DNA from: an uncultured Polaribacter sp.
Lineage (GTDB): Bacteria > Bacteroidota > Bacteroidia > Flavobacteriales > Flavobacteriaceae
DNA: 8,541 bases
Direction: 5' to 3'
NCBI GenBank assembly: GCA_937936695.1
Contig: CALHCK010000229.1
Span: 1-8,541, forward strand
The position numbers and the translations under genes are program-made. Below, one piece after another: positions 1-6,675 of the stretch (position 1 is its first letter; every line of letters starts with the position of its first letter). The notes beneath the pieces were generated by a model. The model saw nothing but the letters and a program-made list of their open reading frames with translations. It had not been told where the DNA came from and did not search any database.

Positions 1-2
1 CA

Positions 3-1007
3 GAAAATAATTTTTACACAGCTACAATTGCTTTTTCAGGTGGTAATACGCAAGAGTATACATTAACAACTTCTAATGGCGAATTGAAAGGTGATACTCC
101 AAACAGTATAGAGTCAGGAACTATTTTAATAGATAATATTCAACAAGATGATGATATTATTTTTACGATAATAGATAGTAATGGAATTTGTAATTTATCG
201 ATTAATATTATTAGTCCAGATTGTACAATTACAAATAGATGTCCGTTACAAAATGCAATTGTTATTTCAGAAATTATGCAAAACCCAGATGCTGTAAAAG
301 ATGATGAAGGCGAGTATTTTGAGGTGTATAATAGCACAGATATTCCTGTAGATTTAAAAGGTTGGACAATTAGAACGAATACAGCGGAAGATGTTATTGA
401 AAATTCTTTAATTGTTCCTGCAAAAGGATATGCTGTGTTGGGTAAAAATGCAGATAGTACAACAAATGGAGGTGTTGTTGTAGATTATCAATATAGTGCG
501 AGTTTGTTTTTAAACAATAGTAGCGGTAGTATTAGCATTGCTTGTAGTAATGATGTGTTTGATACAGTAATTTGGAATAATGATGCAAATTTCCCTAGTT
601 TTAAAGGGAAAAGTATGGAGTTAGCAGTAGAAAAGCATACTGCATTAGATAATGATCTTGCTGAAAATTGGCTTGAAGCAAGTTTTAAAATTGATGTAAC
701 AAATGCGGTAAGTGATTTTGGATCACCAGGAAGAAGAAATGATTTTACGCTTACTATTAAAGATAATCTCGACATTCCTTTTTCTGTATATCCGAATCCT
801 GTAACTAACAAAAAGTTTTCTGTTGTAACAAGTTTAAATACTCTTAAAAAATTGGTTCTGTTTAATGTTTTAGGTGAAAAAGTATATGCAGAAGATTTTT
901 TTGATGCTAATAAAACAATTTCTATTCCACATGTAAAAAAAGGAATCTACTTGCTGAAGGTTATAGAAAATAGACAGGTAATTACAAGAAAAATTATAGT
1001 GAAATAA
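3..1007 (+). CDS. Secreted lamin-tail domain protein with type IX secretion sorting domain (3' part only)
   Basis: The frame is open to the left edge, so this is the C-terminal 334 residues of a larger protein; the true start lies outside. Visible residues 1-75 form a beta-rich, Ig-like segment ending in a Cys-containing strand (SPDC). Residues 84-245 look like a lamin-tail domain: the opening ISEIMQNP, then EYFEVYNS, LKGWTIR, GYAVLGKN, a VIWNN strand and the closing GSPGRRN are typical of that fold. Residues 258-334 are a type A Por-secretion C-terminal sorting domain (YPNP at about 263-266, LFNVLGEKV, GIYLLKV, short basic end). The protein should therefore cross the outer membrane by the type IX system and be attached to or released from the surface. 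Lamin-tail modules in flavobacteria often sit behind extracellular nuclease or phosphatase domains, but the catalytic part, if any, is not in view. No terminator is visible after the TAA. Confidence 0.85.
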   Translation, partial: ENNFYTATIAFSGGNTQEYTLTTSNGELKGDTPNSIESGTILIDNIQQDDDIIFTIIDSNGICNLSINIISPDCTITNRCPLQNAIVISEIMQNPDAVKDDEGEYFEVYNSTDIPVDLKGWTIRTNTAEDVIENSLIVPAKGYAVLGKNADSTTNGGVVVDYQYSASLFLNNSSGSISIACSNDVFDTVIWNNDANFPSFKGKSMELAVEKHTALDNDLAENWLEASFKIDVTNAVSDFGSPGRRNDFTLTIKDNLDIPFSVYPNPVTNKKFSVVTSLNTLKKLVLFNVLGEKVYAEDFFDANKTISIPHVKKGIYLLKVIENRQVITRKIIVK

Positions 1008-1013
1008 AATAAA

Positions 1014-1040
1014 TTGTAGTTTTTAAATTTAGTATATTTC
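1014..1040 (+). promoter_or_regulatory. Weak candidate promoter for the exonuclease gene
   Basis: The 47-bp gap before the exonuclease contains TTG at 1014-1016 and TATATTTC at 1033-1040. These resemble the flavobacterial -33 TTG and -7 TAnnTTTG elements, with the last base of the latter differing and a 16-bp spacing on the short side. In DNA this AT-rich such matches arise by chance. The gene could equally be read through from the upstream secreted-protein gene, because no terminator separates them. Confidence 0.2.
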
Positions 1041-1054
1041 CTAAAAAATAAGTT

Positions 1055-1771
1055 GTGAATTTAAACGTAAAATTAAATGATATTCTTTTTCTAGATATAG
1101 AAACTGTACCGCAACAAGCACAATGGGAAGCGTTGTCTAAAGATACCCAGCTACTCTTTGAAAAAAAAACAGAATACCAACGAAAAGAAAAATACACTCC
1201 AGAAGAGTTTTATGGTAGAGCGGGTATTTGGGCAGAATTTGGTAAAATAATATGTATTTCTGTAGGGTATTTTGTAATAATAGACAACAATCAGCAATTA
1301 AGAGTAACCTCTTTTTATGGAGATGATGAGCATAAAATATTAACAGACTTTAAAAAAATAGTAGACAAACATTTTAGTAAAAAAAGAAATGTTTTGTGCG
1401 CGCATAATGGTAAAGAATTCGATTTTCCGTTTATTGCCAGAAGAATGATTGTTAATGGTGTAGCGTTGCCTAAAAAGCTAAATTTATTTGGTAAAAAACC
1501 ATGGGAGGTACCACATTTAGATACCTTAGAAATGTGGAAATTTGGAGACTATAAACATTACACATCTCTTAAATTATTAACGGCTACCATTGGTGTGCCT
1601 TCTCCTAAAGATGATATTGATGGCAGTGAGGTTGCTAGAGTGTATTACAAAGAAAAAGATATAAAGAGAATTGTAAATTATTGCGAAAAAGACACCATTG
1701 CCGTAGCTCAGGTGCTTTTACGCTTTAATAATCAAAATGTATTAAAAGAAGAAAATATAATACGAGTTTAA
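1055..1771 (+). CDS. Predicted 3'-5' exonuclease, PolB-like DEDD family
   Basis: This is a 238-residue ribonuclease H-like protein that matches the predicted 3'-5' exonuclease family related to the proofreading domain of DNA polymerase B (DNA_pol_B_exo2 type). The DEDDy signature is complete: Exo I is LDIET (Asp14, Glu16), Exo II is HNGKEFDFPF (Asn118, Asp123), and Exo III is YCEKD (Tyr209, Asp213). LDTLEMWKFGD (about 155-165) is a further conserved acidic strand. There is no polymerase domain, so it is a stand-alone nuclease, expected in the cytoplasm and acting on DNA or RNA 3' ends; its substrate is not known from sequence. The start is GTG at 1055, which places the first beta strand with Exo I right after a short lead. 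No ATG lies before the catalytic Asp. Its stop codon overlaps that of the convergent uup gene. Confidence 0.85.
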   Translation: MNLNVKLNDILFLDIETVPQQAQWEALSKDTQLLFEKKTEYQRKEKYTPEEFYGRAGIWAEFGKIICISVGYFVIIDNNQQLRVTSFYGDDEHKILTDFKKIVDKHFSKKRNVLCAHNGKEFDFPFIARRMIVNGVALPKKLNLFGKKPWEVPHLDTLEMWKFGDYKHYTSLKLLTATIGVPSPKDDIDGSEVARVYYKEKDIKRIVNYCEKDTIAVAQVLLRFNNQNVLKEENIIRV

Positions 1772-3624
1772 TCTTCTAGTTTCATAGATAGTTCTAACCA
1801 ACGTTCTTCTTTTTCTTCTAAATTACTAATTATCTGCTGCAATTCTTCAGATTTTTTAGCAATATCATCAGCAGCAATTTCTACATTTAAAAACTGATTT
1901 TCTATTATAAGTTTCTTCTTTTGTAAACGTTCTATTTCTGCTTCTAAGGCACCAAATTCTCTTTTTTCATTAAAACTAAGCGAAGATTTTGATGTCTTTT
2001 TTTCAACTTTAACGGTTACTTTTTCTTGTTTGTCTTCCTTTGGTGCAGAACCATCGTAAGCTCTAAAATCTGAATAATTACCAGGGAAATTTTCAACAAC
2101 ACCATTGCCCCTAAAAACAAATAAAGCATCTACAATTTTATCCATAAAATACCTGTCGTGAGATACTACTAAAAGATTTCCAGGATAATCTAACAAGAAA
2201 CTTTCAAGAACATTTAAAGTAACTACATCAAGGTCGTTGGTTGGTTCATCTAAAATTAAAAAGTTAGGATTCTGAATTAAAACCGCACATAAATACAAAC
2301 GTTTTTGTTCTCCTCCAGATAGTTTTTCAACAAAATCATACTGTTTTTTCTTATCAAACAAAAAACGTTCTAATAATTGCGATGCAGAAATTCGTCTACC
2401 TTTAGTTAAAGGGATTTCTTCTCCAAATTCTTTAACTACTTCAATTACTTTTTGTCCTTCTTTTATTTCAATTCCGGCTTGTGTATAGTAACCAAACTTT
2501 ACAGTTTCACCTAAAACAACTTTACCAGAATCTACAGGAGCTGTTTGGGTAATTACGTTTAAAAAAGAAGATTTTCCTGTTCCATTTTTACCTATAATTC
2601 CTACACGTTCTCCACGTTTAAAAACATAATCAAAGCCATCTAAAATCTTTTTATCACCAAAAGCTTTAGAAACTTTGTGTAATTCTAAAATTTTACTTCC
2701 CAAGCGCTCCATGTTAATTTCTAATTGTACTTGGTGGTCTTTTCTTCGTTGATGTGCCTTTTCTTTAATTTTATAAAAATCGTCTGTTCTAGATTTCGAT
2801 TTGGTAGTTCTAGCTTTAGGCTGCTTACGCATCCAATCTAGTTCTTTTTTAAATAAACTTTTTGCCTTTCCTAAATTGGTAGCTTCTAAAGCTAAACGCT
2901 CTTCTTTATTTTGTAAGTAGTAAGAATAATTTCCTTTGTATTTGTAAATTTTACCTTCGTCTAATTCTAAAATTTCATTACAAACACGTTCTAAAAAATA
3001 ACGATCATGAGTAACCATAAATAGGGTTATCTTTTCTTTTGCAAAAAAAGCTTCTAACCATTCTATCATTTCTAAATCTAAATGATTGGTTGGCTCATCT
3101 AAAATTAATAAATCGGGTTTATTAATTAAAACAATAGCCAAAGACAAACGTTTTCTTTGCCCACCAGAAAGTGCACCTACTTTTAAAGTTAAATCGTCTA
3201 ATTTTAATTTAGATAAAATTTGTTTGTATTGAGTTTCAAAATCCCAAGCATTAAACTGCTCCATTTGCTCAAAAGCAAGTTGATACGCATCTGCATCATC
3301 CGGATTTTTTAAGGCATTTTCATATTGATTAACAATAGAAAGAATTTTATTATCTGTTGCAAAAATGGTTTCTTCTATTGTTAAATTAGGGTCTATGTTA
3401 TCTTTTTGAGCTAAATAGGCTATAGAAATACCCTTTCTACTAACTATTTGTCCTGTATCTGGTACATCTAAACCTGCAATTATATTTAAAATAGAAGTTT
3501 TACCACTTCCGTTTTTAGCAACAAATGCTATTTTTTGATCTTTGTTAATACCAAAAGAGATGTCTTCAAATAAGATACGCTCTCCGTACGATTTAGAAAT
3601 GTTTTCTACAGATAAATAATTCAC
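1768..3624 (-). CDS. uup: ABC-F family ATPase, Uup type
   Basis: The 618-residue protein has two fused ABC ATPase domains and no membrane segment, the layout of the ABC-F family, which acts on ribosomes rather than in transport. Domain 1 has Walker A at 35-44, LSGGQRKR at 152-159, Walker B LILDEPTNHLD at 173-183 and the THDRYF switch at 205-210. A charged linker (about 240-305) is the tRNA-facing arm of the family. Domain 2 has GKNGTGKSS at 345-353, LSGGEQKR at 435-442, LILDEPTNDLD at 456-466 and SHDRYF at 488-493. DEPTNDLD, FRGNG at 504-508 and the C-terminal coiled coil (about 553-615, ending near RWLEL) are Uup hallmarks; E. coli Uup is of similar length and shape. Uup has been linked to ribosome assembly and precise transposon excision. 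The first Walker A has Ala instead of the leading Gly. The start is GTG at 3624; translation begins directly with the beta strand NYLSVENISKSYG, as expected. Confidence 0.9.
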   Translation of the reverse strand: MNYLSVENISKSYGERILFEDISFGINKDQKIAFVAKNGSGKTSILNIIAGLDVPDTGQIVSRKGISIAYLAQKDNIDPNLTIEETIFATDNKILSIVNQYENALKNPDDADAYQLAFEQMEQFNAWDFETQYKQILSKLKLDDLTLKVGALSGGQRKRLSLAIVLINKPDLLILDEPTNHLDLEMIEWLEAFFAKEKITLFMVTHDRYFLERVCNEILELDEGKIYKYKGNYSYYLQNKEERLALEATNLGKAKSLFKKELDWMRKQPKARTTKSKSRTDDFYKIKEKAHQRRKDHQVQLEINMERLGSKILELHKVSKAFGDKKILDGFDYVFKRGERVGIIGKNGTGKSSFLNVITQTAPVDSGKVVLGETVKFGYYTQAGIEIKEGQKVIEVVKEFGEEIPLTKGRRISASQLLERFLFDKKKQYDFVEKLSGGEQKRLYLCAVLIQNPNFLILDEPTNDLDVVTLNVLESFLLDYPGNLLVVSHDRYFMDKIVDALFVFRGNGVVENFPGNYSDFRAYDGSAPKEDKQEKVTVKVEKKTSKSSLSFNEKREFGALEAEIERLQKKKLIIENQFLNVEIAADDIAKKSEELQQIISNLEEKEERWLELSMKLED

Positions 3625-3649
3625 AGAAATAAATTTAGTTTTTGCAAAG

Positions 3650-3681
3650 AAACAAAAAACCCAAGTGTTAACTTGGGTTTT
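3650..3681 (-). terminator. Terminator-shaped hairpin in the uup leader (possible attenuator)
   Basis: A perfect 11-bp inverted repeat (arms 3656-3666 and 3671-3681, loop 3667-3670) carries a CCC/GGG core. Read on the minus strand, its distal arm runs into six T residues and a further T-rich stretch, the form of an intrinsic terminator. It cannot end either flanking gene, because uup (-) and the nucleotidyltransferase (+) both point away from it. It lies about 30 bp upstream of the uup start, so it would act on a uup leader transcript or on an unseen short RNA. On the plus strand the tail is a weak TTTTAAAAT. A 22-codon minus-strand frame (3689-3621) reads through the stem and ends in a GTGA overlap with the uup start codon. 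Confidence 0.55.
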
Positions 3682-3736
3682 AAAATCATTTAATTCTAAA
3701 TGTACTAAAATTAAAAAATTACTTTACATGATTTTA

Positions 3737-3767
3737 TAAAATTAAATGAAATATTAAAGATTGTCAA
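3737..3767 (-). promoter_or_regulatory. Candidate promoter for uup or its leader RNA
   Basis: On the minus strand TTGACA (3767-3762) is followed after 17 bp by TAATTTTA (3744-3737). The second element matches the flavobacterial -7 consensus TAnnTTTG in all but its last base, and the distance from TTG is 20 bp, within the usual range. Transcription would begin near 3730, giving a leader of roughly 105 nt that contains the hairpin at 3656-3681. A second possible -7 element, TTTCTTTG (3652-3645), lies after the hairpin but has no well-placed TTG; if that one is used, the hairpin is outside the mRNA. Confidence 0.4.
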
Positions 3768-3832
3768 TACCTATAAGTAGTGATAATTAAACCTCACTAC
3801 AAATGGTGATAAAAATACCTATAAGTAGGTTG
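3766..3832. repeat. Clustered repeat elements, probable regulator-binding array
   Basis: The 15-mer AATACCTATAAGTAG occurs exactly twice (3766-3780 and 3814-3828), 48 bp apart. Between them lies a diverged relative, ACCTCACTACAAATGGTGAT (3791-3810). Its last 12 bases match ATAAGTAGTGAT of the first copy (3773-3784) at 9 of 12 positions. Each unit thus begins with ACCT (3769, 3791, 3817). The cluster abuts and overlaps by two bases the TTGACA of the candidate minus-strand promoter, where an activator or repressor would sit; it ends about 80 bp before the nucleotidyltransferase start. There is no large dyad symmetry and no gene inside. Confidence 0.5.
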
Positions 3833-3910
3833 TTATTATAAAACCCAAAATTTTTAGAATCTTTTAATTAATACTATATTGCGGTTTATAATACACGATA
3901 TACAATACAA

Positions 3911-4927
3911 ATGAAAATAATAGTACCAATGGCAGGAATAGGGTCTCGTTTAAGACCTCATACACTAACTGTTCCTAAGCCTTTAACCGTAATTGCAGGA
4001 AAACCAATTGTACAACGTTTAGTAGAAGATATTACTTCTGTTGTTAATCAAAAAATAGAAGAAATTGCTTTTATTATTGGGCCTGCGGCAAAAGGGTTTC
4101 CGGCAAATACATCAGATAAATTAATTAAAATAGCAGAAGAGTTAGGGGCAAAAGGTTCTGTGTATGTACAAGAAGAAGCTTTAGGTACAGCTCATGCTAT
4201 TTATTGCGCTAAAGCTTCTTTAAGCGGTCCGTGTGTTGTAGCTTTTGCAGATACTTTATTTAAAGCAGATTTTACTTTAGATGCAGCTGCAGATGGAGCT
4301 ATTTGGGTAAAAAAGGTTGAAGATCCTAGTGCGTTTGGAGTGGTAAAATTAAAAGATGGTTTTATTACTGATTTTGTAGAAAAACCAAAAGATTTTGTTT
4401 CTGATTTGGCAATTATTGGAATTTATTATTTTAAGGATGGAGACAAGGTTCGTGAAGAAATTAAATATTTAATTGATAATGATTTAAAAGAGCACGGAGA
4501 ATACCAACTTACTAATGTTTTAGAATCTTTAAAACAACAAGGAGCTAAATTTGTACCAGGTACTGTAGATGCTTGGATGGACTGTGGTAAAAAAGATCCA
4601 ACAGTAGATACAAACAAACAAGTTTTAGGTTTTGAAAAAGAAGCTGGAAATAATTTAGTGGCTAGCGATGTAGTTTTAGAGAATTCAGAAATAATTCAAC
4701 CTTGTTTTGTTGGCGAAAATGTAGTGCTTAAAAACACTAAAATTGGTCCTTATGTTTCTATAGGAGCAAATAGTGTTGTAGAAGATTCTACTATTGTAAA
4801 TTCACTTATTCAAACCAACGTAACTATTTTAAATGCAAATTTAGATAATGCAATGATTGGTAATCATGCAACTTACAATGGTAAGTATACGTCTGTTAGC
4901 ATTGGAGATTATACAGAATTAACATAA
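3911..4927 (+). CDS. Sugar-phosphate nucleotidyltransferase with left-handed beta-helix tail
   Basis: The 338-residue protein joins NTP to a sugar 1-phosphate, releasing pyrophosphate and an NDP-sugar, in the cytoplasm. Residues 1-240 are the GT-A nucleotidyltransferase domain: the nucleotide-binding loop PMAGIGSRLRP (6-16), PKPL with the phosphate-contacting Lys23, QEEALGTAHA (87-96), FADTL with the metal-binding Asp114, SAFGVVK (140-146), VEKPK (156-160) and the D-C-G segment (224-226). Residues 250-325 show hexapeptide-like repeats (IGPYVSIGANSVV and others), a left-handed beta-helix. The family covers glucose-1-phosphate thymidylyl- and uridylyl-transferases and mannose-1-phosphate guanylyltransferases; base and sugar cannot be told from sequence. 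It heads a four-gene plus-strand cluster and its TAA is followed at once by the next ATG. ATG 3911 is the natural start, since the GxGxR loop follows directly. Confidence 0.85.
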   Translation: MKIIVPMAGIGSRLRPHTLTVPKPLTVIAGKPIVQRLVEDITSVVNQKIEEIAFIIGPAAKGFPANTSDKLIKIAEELGAKGSVYVQEEALGTAHAIYCAKASLSGPCVVAFADTLFKADFTLDAAADGAIWVKKVEDPSAFGVVKLKDGFITDFVEKPKDFVSDLAIIGIYYFKDGDKVREEIKYLIDNDLKEHGEYQLTNVLESLKQQGAKFVPGTVDAWMDCGKKDPTVDTNKQVLGFEKEAGNNLVASDVVLENSEIIQPCFVGENVVLKNTKIGPYVSIGANSVVEDSTIVNSLIQTNVTILNANLDNAMIGNHATYNGKYTSVSIGDYTELT

Positions 4928-5902
4928 ATGTTAACTAAAAATAATTTTAAAGAGAAGAGAAAAATTTGCGTTAGCAAGTTTATTCTCTTTTCTTTTTTTA
5001 TAGGTTGTTCTTTTTGTATTTCTGCGCAAAATAACTCAGAACCTATAGCTTTAACAGAAGAAAAAGACTTAGAGTTTCAAGGGCATTTTTTTAATGCAAT
5101 TACGCAAAAATCTATAGGTAATTATCAAAAATCTATAGAAAGTTTAGAAAGTTGTAACCAGGTTTTAGCAGATAATGAAGCCGTCTTTTTTGAGTTTTCT
5201 AAAAATTATTTTCACCTTTCTAATTTATTATTAGCTAAAAACTACATTGAAAAAGCATTACGTAAAGATCCTGATAATATTTGGATGCAAAAACACTTGG
5301 TTAAGATTCATGTTAAAAATTTAAACTTTACAGATGCAATAAAAATTCAGCAAAAACTAGCTGTAAACAATATTAAAGAGAAAAGTTATTTAGTAAGATT
5401 GTATTTGCAAAACAAAAATTACAAGAAAGCATCATTATTAATTAATGAAATAGAAAAAAGACAATCTCTTTCTTATGTGCTTAAAAATATTAAAAGTTCT
5501 CTAGTTAAAAAGAACACAAAAAAAAGTACTAAAACCAATAATAGTACAAAAGAAGCGTCTGTTACTGATTTAAAAGAAAAATTTAAAACAGAAAAAACGT
5601 ATGCTATTTTAAAAAAGATTTTAATTTTAGAAAAAGAAAATACAGCAGCATTATTAAAGTATAGTGAAGAAGGGATAACGCTTTTTCCTGCGCAACCTTA
5701 TGTGTATTTAGTAAAAGGTACAGTACTTAATAGCCAAAAAGAATACGACAAAGCTTTAACAAGCTTAAAAAATGGTATTGATTTTGTAATAGAAGAGAAA
5801 ATGGAGGTAGATTTTTACAAAGAAATGGCAAAGTCTTACAATGGTTTAGGTAACTTAAAAGAAGCAAAAAAGGTTACCGATAAATGGAAAAAAATGAAAT
5901 AA
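4928..5902 (+). CDS. Exported tetratricopeptide repeat protein
   Basis: The 324-residue protein begins with a basic stretch (KEKRK) and a hydrophobic segment (about 17-32), ending in CISAQ, a likely signal peptidase I site after residue 34. The mature protein is periplasmic or outer-membrane associated. Residues about 50-175 and 225-322 are helical TPR-like pairs (for example SIGNYQKSIESLE at 62-74, NKNYKKASLLINEIE at 162-176, SQKEYDKALTSLKNGI at 269-284, GLGNLKEAKKV at 306-316). Between them lies a low-complexity Lys/Thr/Ser/Asn spacer (about 190-215). TPR domains are protein-protein scaffolds, and no enzyme motif is present. The ATG abuts the stop of the nucleotidyltransferase with no intergenic base, so translation is probably coupled. 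The partner is unknown; the neighbours suggest an envelope assembly role. Confidence 0.8.
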   Translation: MLTKNNFKEKRKICVSKFILFSFFIGCSFCISAQNNSEPIALTEEKDLEFQGHFFNAITQKSIGNYQKSIESLESCNQVLADNEAVFFEFSKNYFHLSNLLLAKNYIEKALRKDPDNIWMQKHLVKIHVKNLNFTDAIKIQQKLAVNNIKEKSYLVRLYLQNKNYKKASLLINEIEKRQSLSYVLKNIKSSLVKKNTKKSTKTNNSTKEASVTDLKEKFKTEKTYAILKKILILEKENTAALLKYSEEGITLFPAQPYVYLVKGTVLNSQKEYDKALTSLKNGIDFVIEEKMEVDFYKEMAKSYNGLGNLKEAKKVTDKWKKMK

Positions 5903-5907
5903 TAAAC

Positions 5908-6675
5908 ATGAAGTTTATAAAATATTTGACAGTCTTTGTATTTGTTTTTACCGCATGTAAAACAAATAAGCACATAATGGAAAATGGAATAATAAAAGAA
6001 CTGTCTGCTAAAAAAGTTGCAAAAAAACATGTTGCAGCTAATTTTAACAAAAAAACTGTAGCCGCTAAATTAAAAGCTAATTTTAATAATGGAAAATTAA
6101 AACAAAGTATAGGAGTTAGTTTAAGAATAAAAAAAGATGAGGTAATTTGGTTAAAAGGAACAAAATTTATTACTGTTTTTAAAGCAAAAATAACACCAAC
6201 TAAAGTAAGTTATTATTCTCCTTTTGCTAAAAATTATTTCGAAGGAGATTTTTCTATGTTAAAAGAAGTTTTAGGCACAGATATTAATTTTAAACAACTG
6301 CAAAATTTATTATTAGGTCAATCTTTACAAAATGTAAAAGAAGAAAAACAAGAAGTAATTATTAAAGAAAAAGCTTATGTTTTATCACCAGAAAAACAAG
6401 CTGCTTTGTTTAATGTTTTTTACACAATTAATCCTAAACATTTTAAATTAAACCAGCAATCTATTGTAGATGCTTCTAAAAATAAAAGATTAGATATTTT
6501 GTATCCTAATTACAAAGAGTTTTCGGGAGAAATGTATCCAACAGAAATTAATATAAAGGCAAGGCAACCTGGTAAGTTTACTATGATAGATTTTTTAGTG
6601 AAATCTGTAGTTTTTGATGAAGAAATAGAAACACCTTTTAAAATTCCGTCAGGATATAAAAAATTAAGTTTATAG
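5908..6675 (+). CDS. DUF4292 lipoprotein (possible LolA/LolB-like fold)
   Basis: I chose ATG 5908 over the in-frame ATG 5884. From 5908 the product starts with a compact lipoprotein signal, a basic n-region, a hydrophobic core and the lipobox-like FTAC with Cys17. It also leaves a 5-bp gap to the preceding gene instead of a 19-bp overlap. The 255-residue product is acylated at Cys17. The residues after it (KTNK) lack the acidic export signal of surface lipoproteins in this phylum, so it probably faces the periplasm. The rest (about 30-250) is beta-rich with patterns I associate with DUF4292: a helix followed by SIGVSLRIKKDEVIWLKG (67-84), SPFAKNYFEG (104-113) and a C-terminal FKIPSGYKKL (244-253). 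The family has been regarded as resembling LolA/LolB carriers of outer-membrane lipoproteins; its function is unproven. Its TAG overlaps the next gene's GTG by one base. Confidence 0.8.
   Translation: MKFIKYLTVFVFVFTACKTNKHIMENGIIKELSAKKVAKKHVAANFNKKTVAAKLKANFNNGKLKQSIGVSLRIKKDEVIWLKGTKFITVFKAKITPTKVSYYSPFAKNYFEGDFSMLKEVLGTDINFKQLQNLLLGQSLQNVKEEKQEVIIKEKAYVLSPEKQAALFNVFYTINPKHFKLNQQSIVDASKNKRLDILYPNYKEFSGEMYPTEINIKARQPGKFTMIDFLVKSVVFDEEIETPFKIPSGYKKLSL

Larger units (their letters stand above)
3625..3910. other. Divergent intergenic region between uup and the envelope operon
   Basis: This 286-bp stretch is the only sizeable gap in the window. From left to right it holds the uup-side hairpin, an AT-rich spacer, the candidate minus-strand promoter, the repeat cluster and then the upstream region of the nucleotidyltransferase. 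For the plus-strand operon no convincing flavobacterial promoter is visible: TATATTG at 3875-3881 and TATAAT at 3887-3892 are the nearest -7/-10-like elements, without a TTG at the right distance. The short open frames here (for example ATG at 3803, 12 codons) have no support as genes. No tRNA or recognisable riboswitch was seen. Confidence 0.7.

Noticed and set aside
84..86. TTG as the start of the secreted lamin-tail protein
   Set aside because: The same frame stays open to the left edge of the window with coherent beta-rich sequence and no signal peptide follows the TTG, so it is an internal leucine codon.
488..811. Open minus-strand frame opposite the lamin-tail domain
   Set aside because: It has no domain resemblance and lies fully within a well-supported plus-strand gene.
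1768..3624. Membrane ABC transporter or clear antibiotic-resistance determinant
   Set aside because: There are no membrane segments or adjacent permease gene, and the C-terminal coiled coil and DEPTNDLD motif fit Uup better than known resistance ABC-F proteins.
3766..3832. CRISPR array
   Set aside because: There are only two exact 15-bp copies plus one diverged unit, with repeats too short and uneven spacing; no cas genes are present.
3803..3841. Short plus-strand frame of 12 codons inside the repeat cluster
   Set aside because: It is too short, lacks a recognisable translation signal, and overlaps the repeat elements; such frames are expected by chance.
3875..3892. Promoter of the envelope operon at TATATTG or TATAAT
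   Set aside because: No TTG stands at the right distance and such AT strings are frequent here, so the site was described but not called.
5884..5907. Upstream in-frame ATG for the DUF4292 gene, adding eight residues
   Set aside because: It overlaps the TPR gene and puts an acidic, polar stretch before the lipoprotein signal; ATG 5908 gives a standard signal with Cys17.
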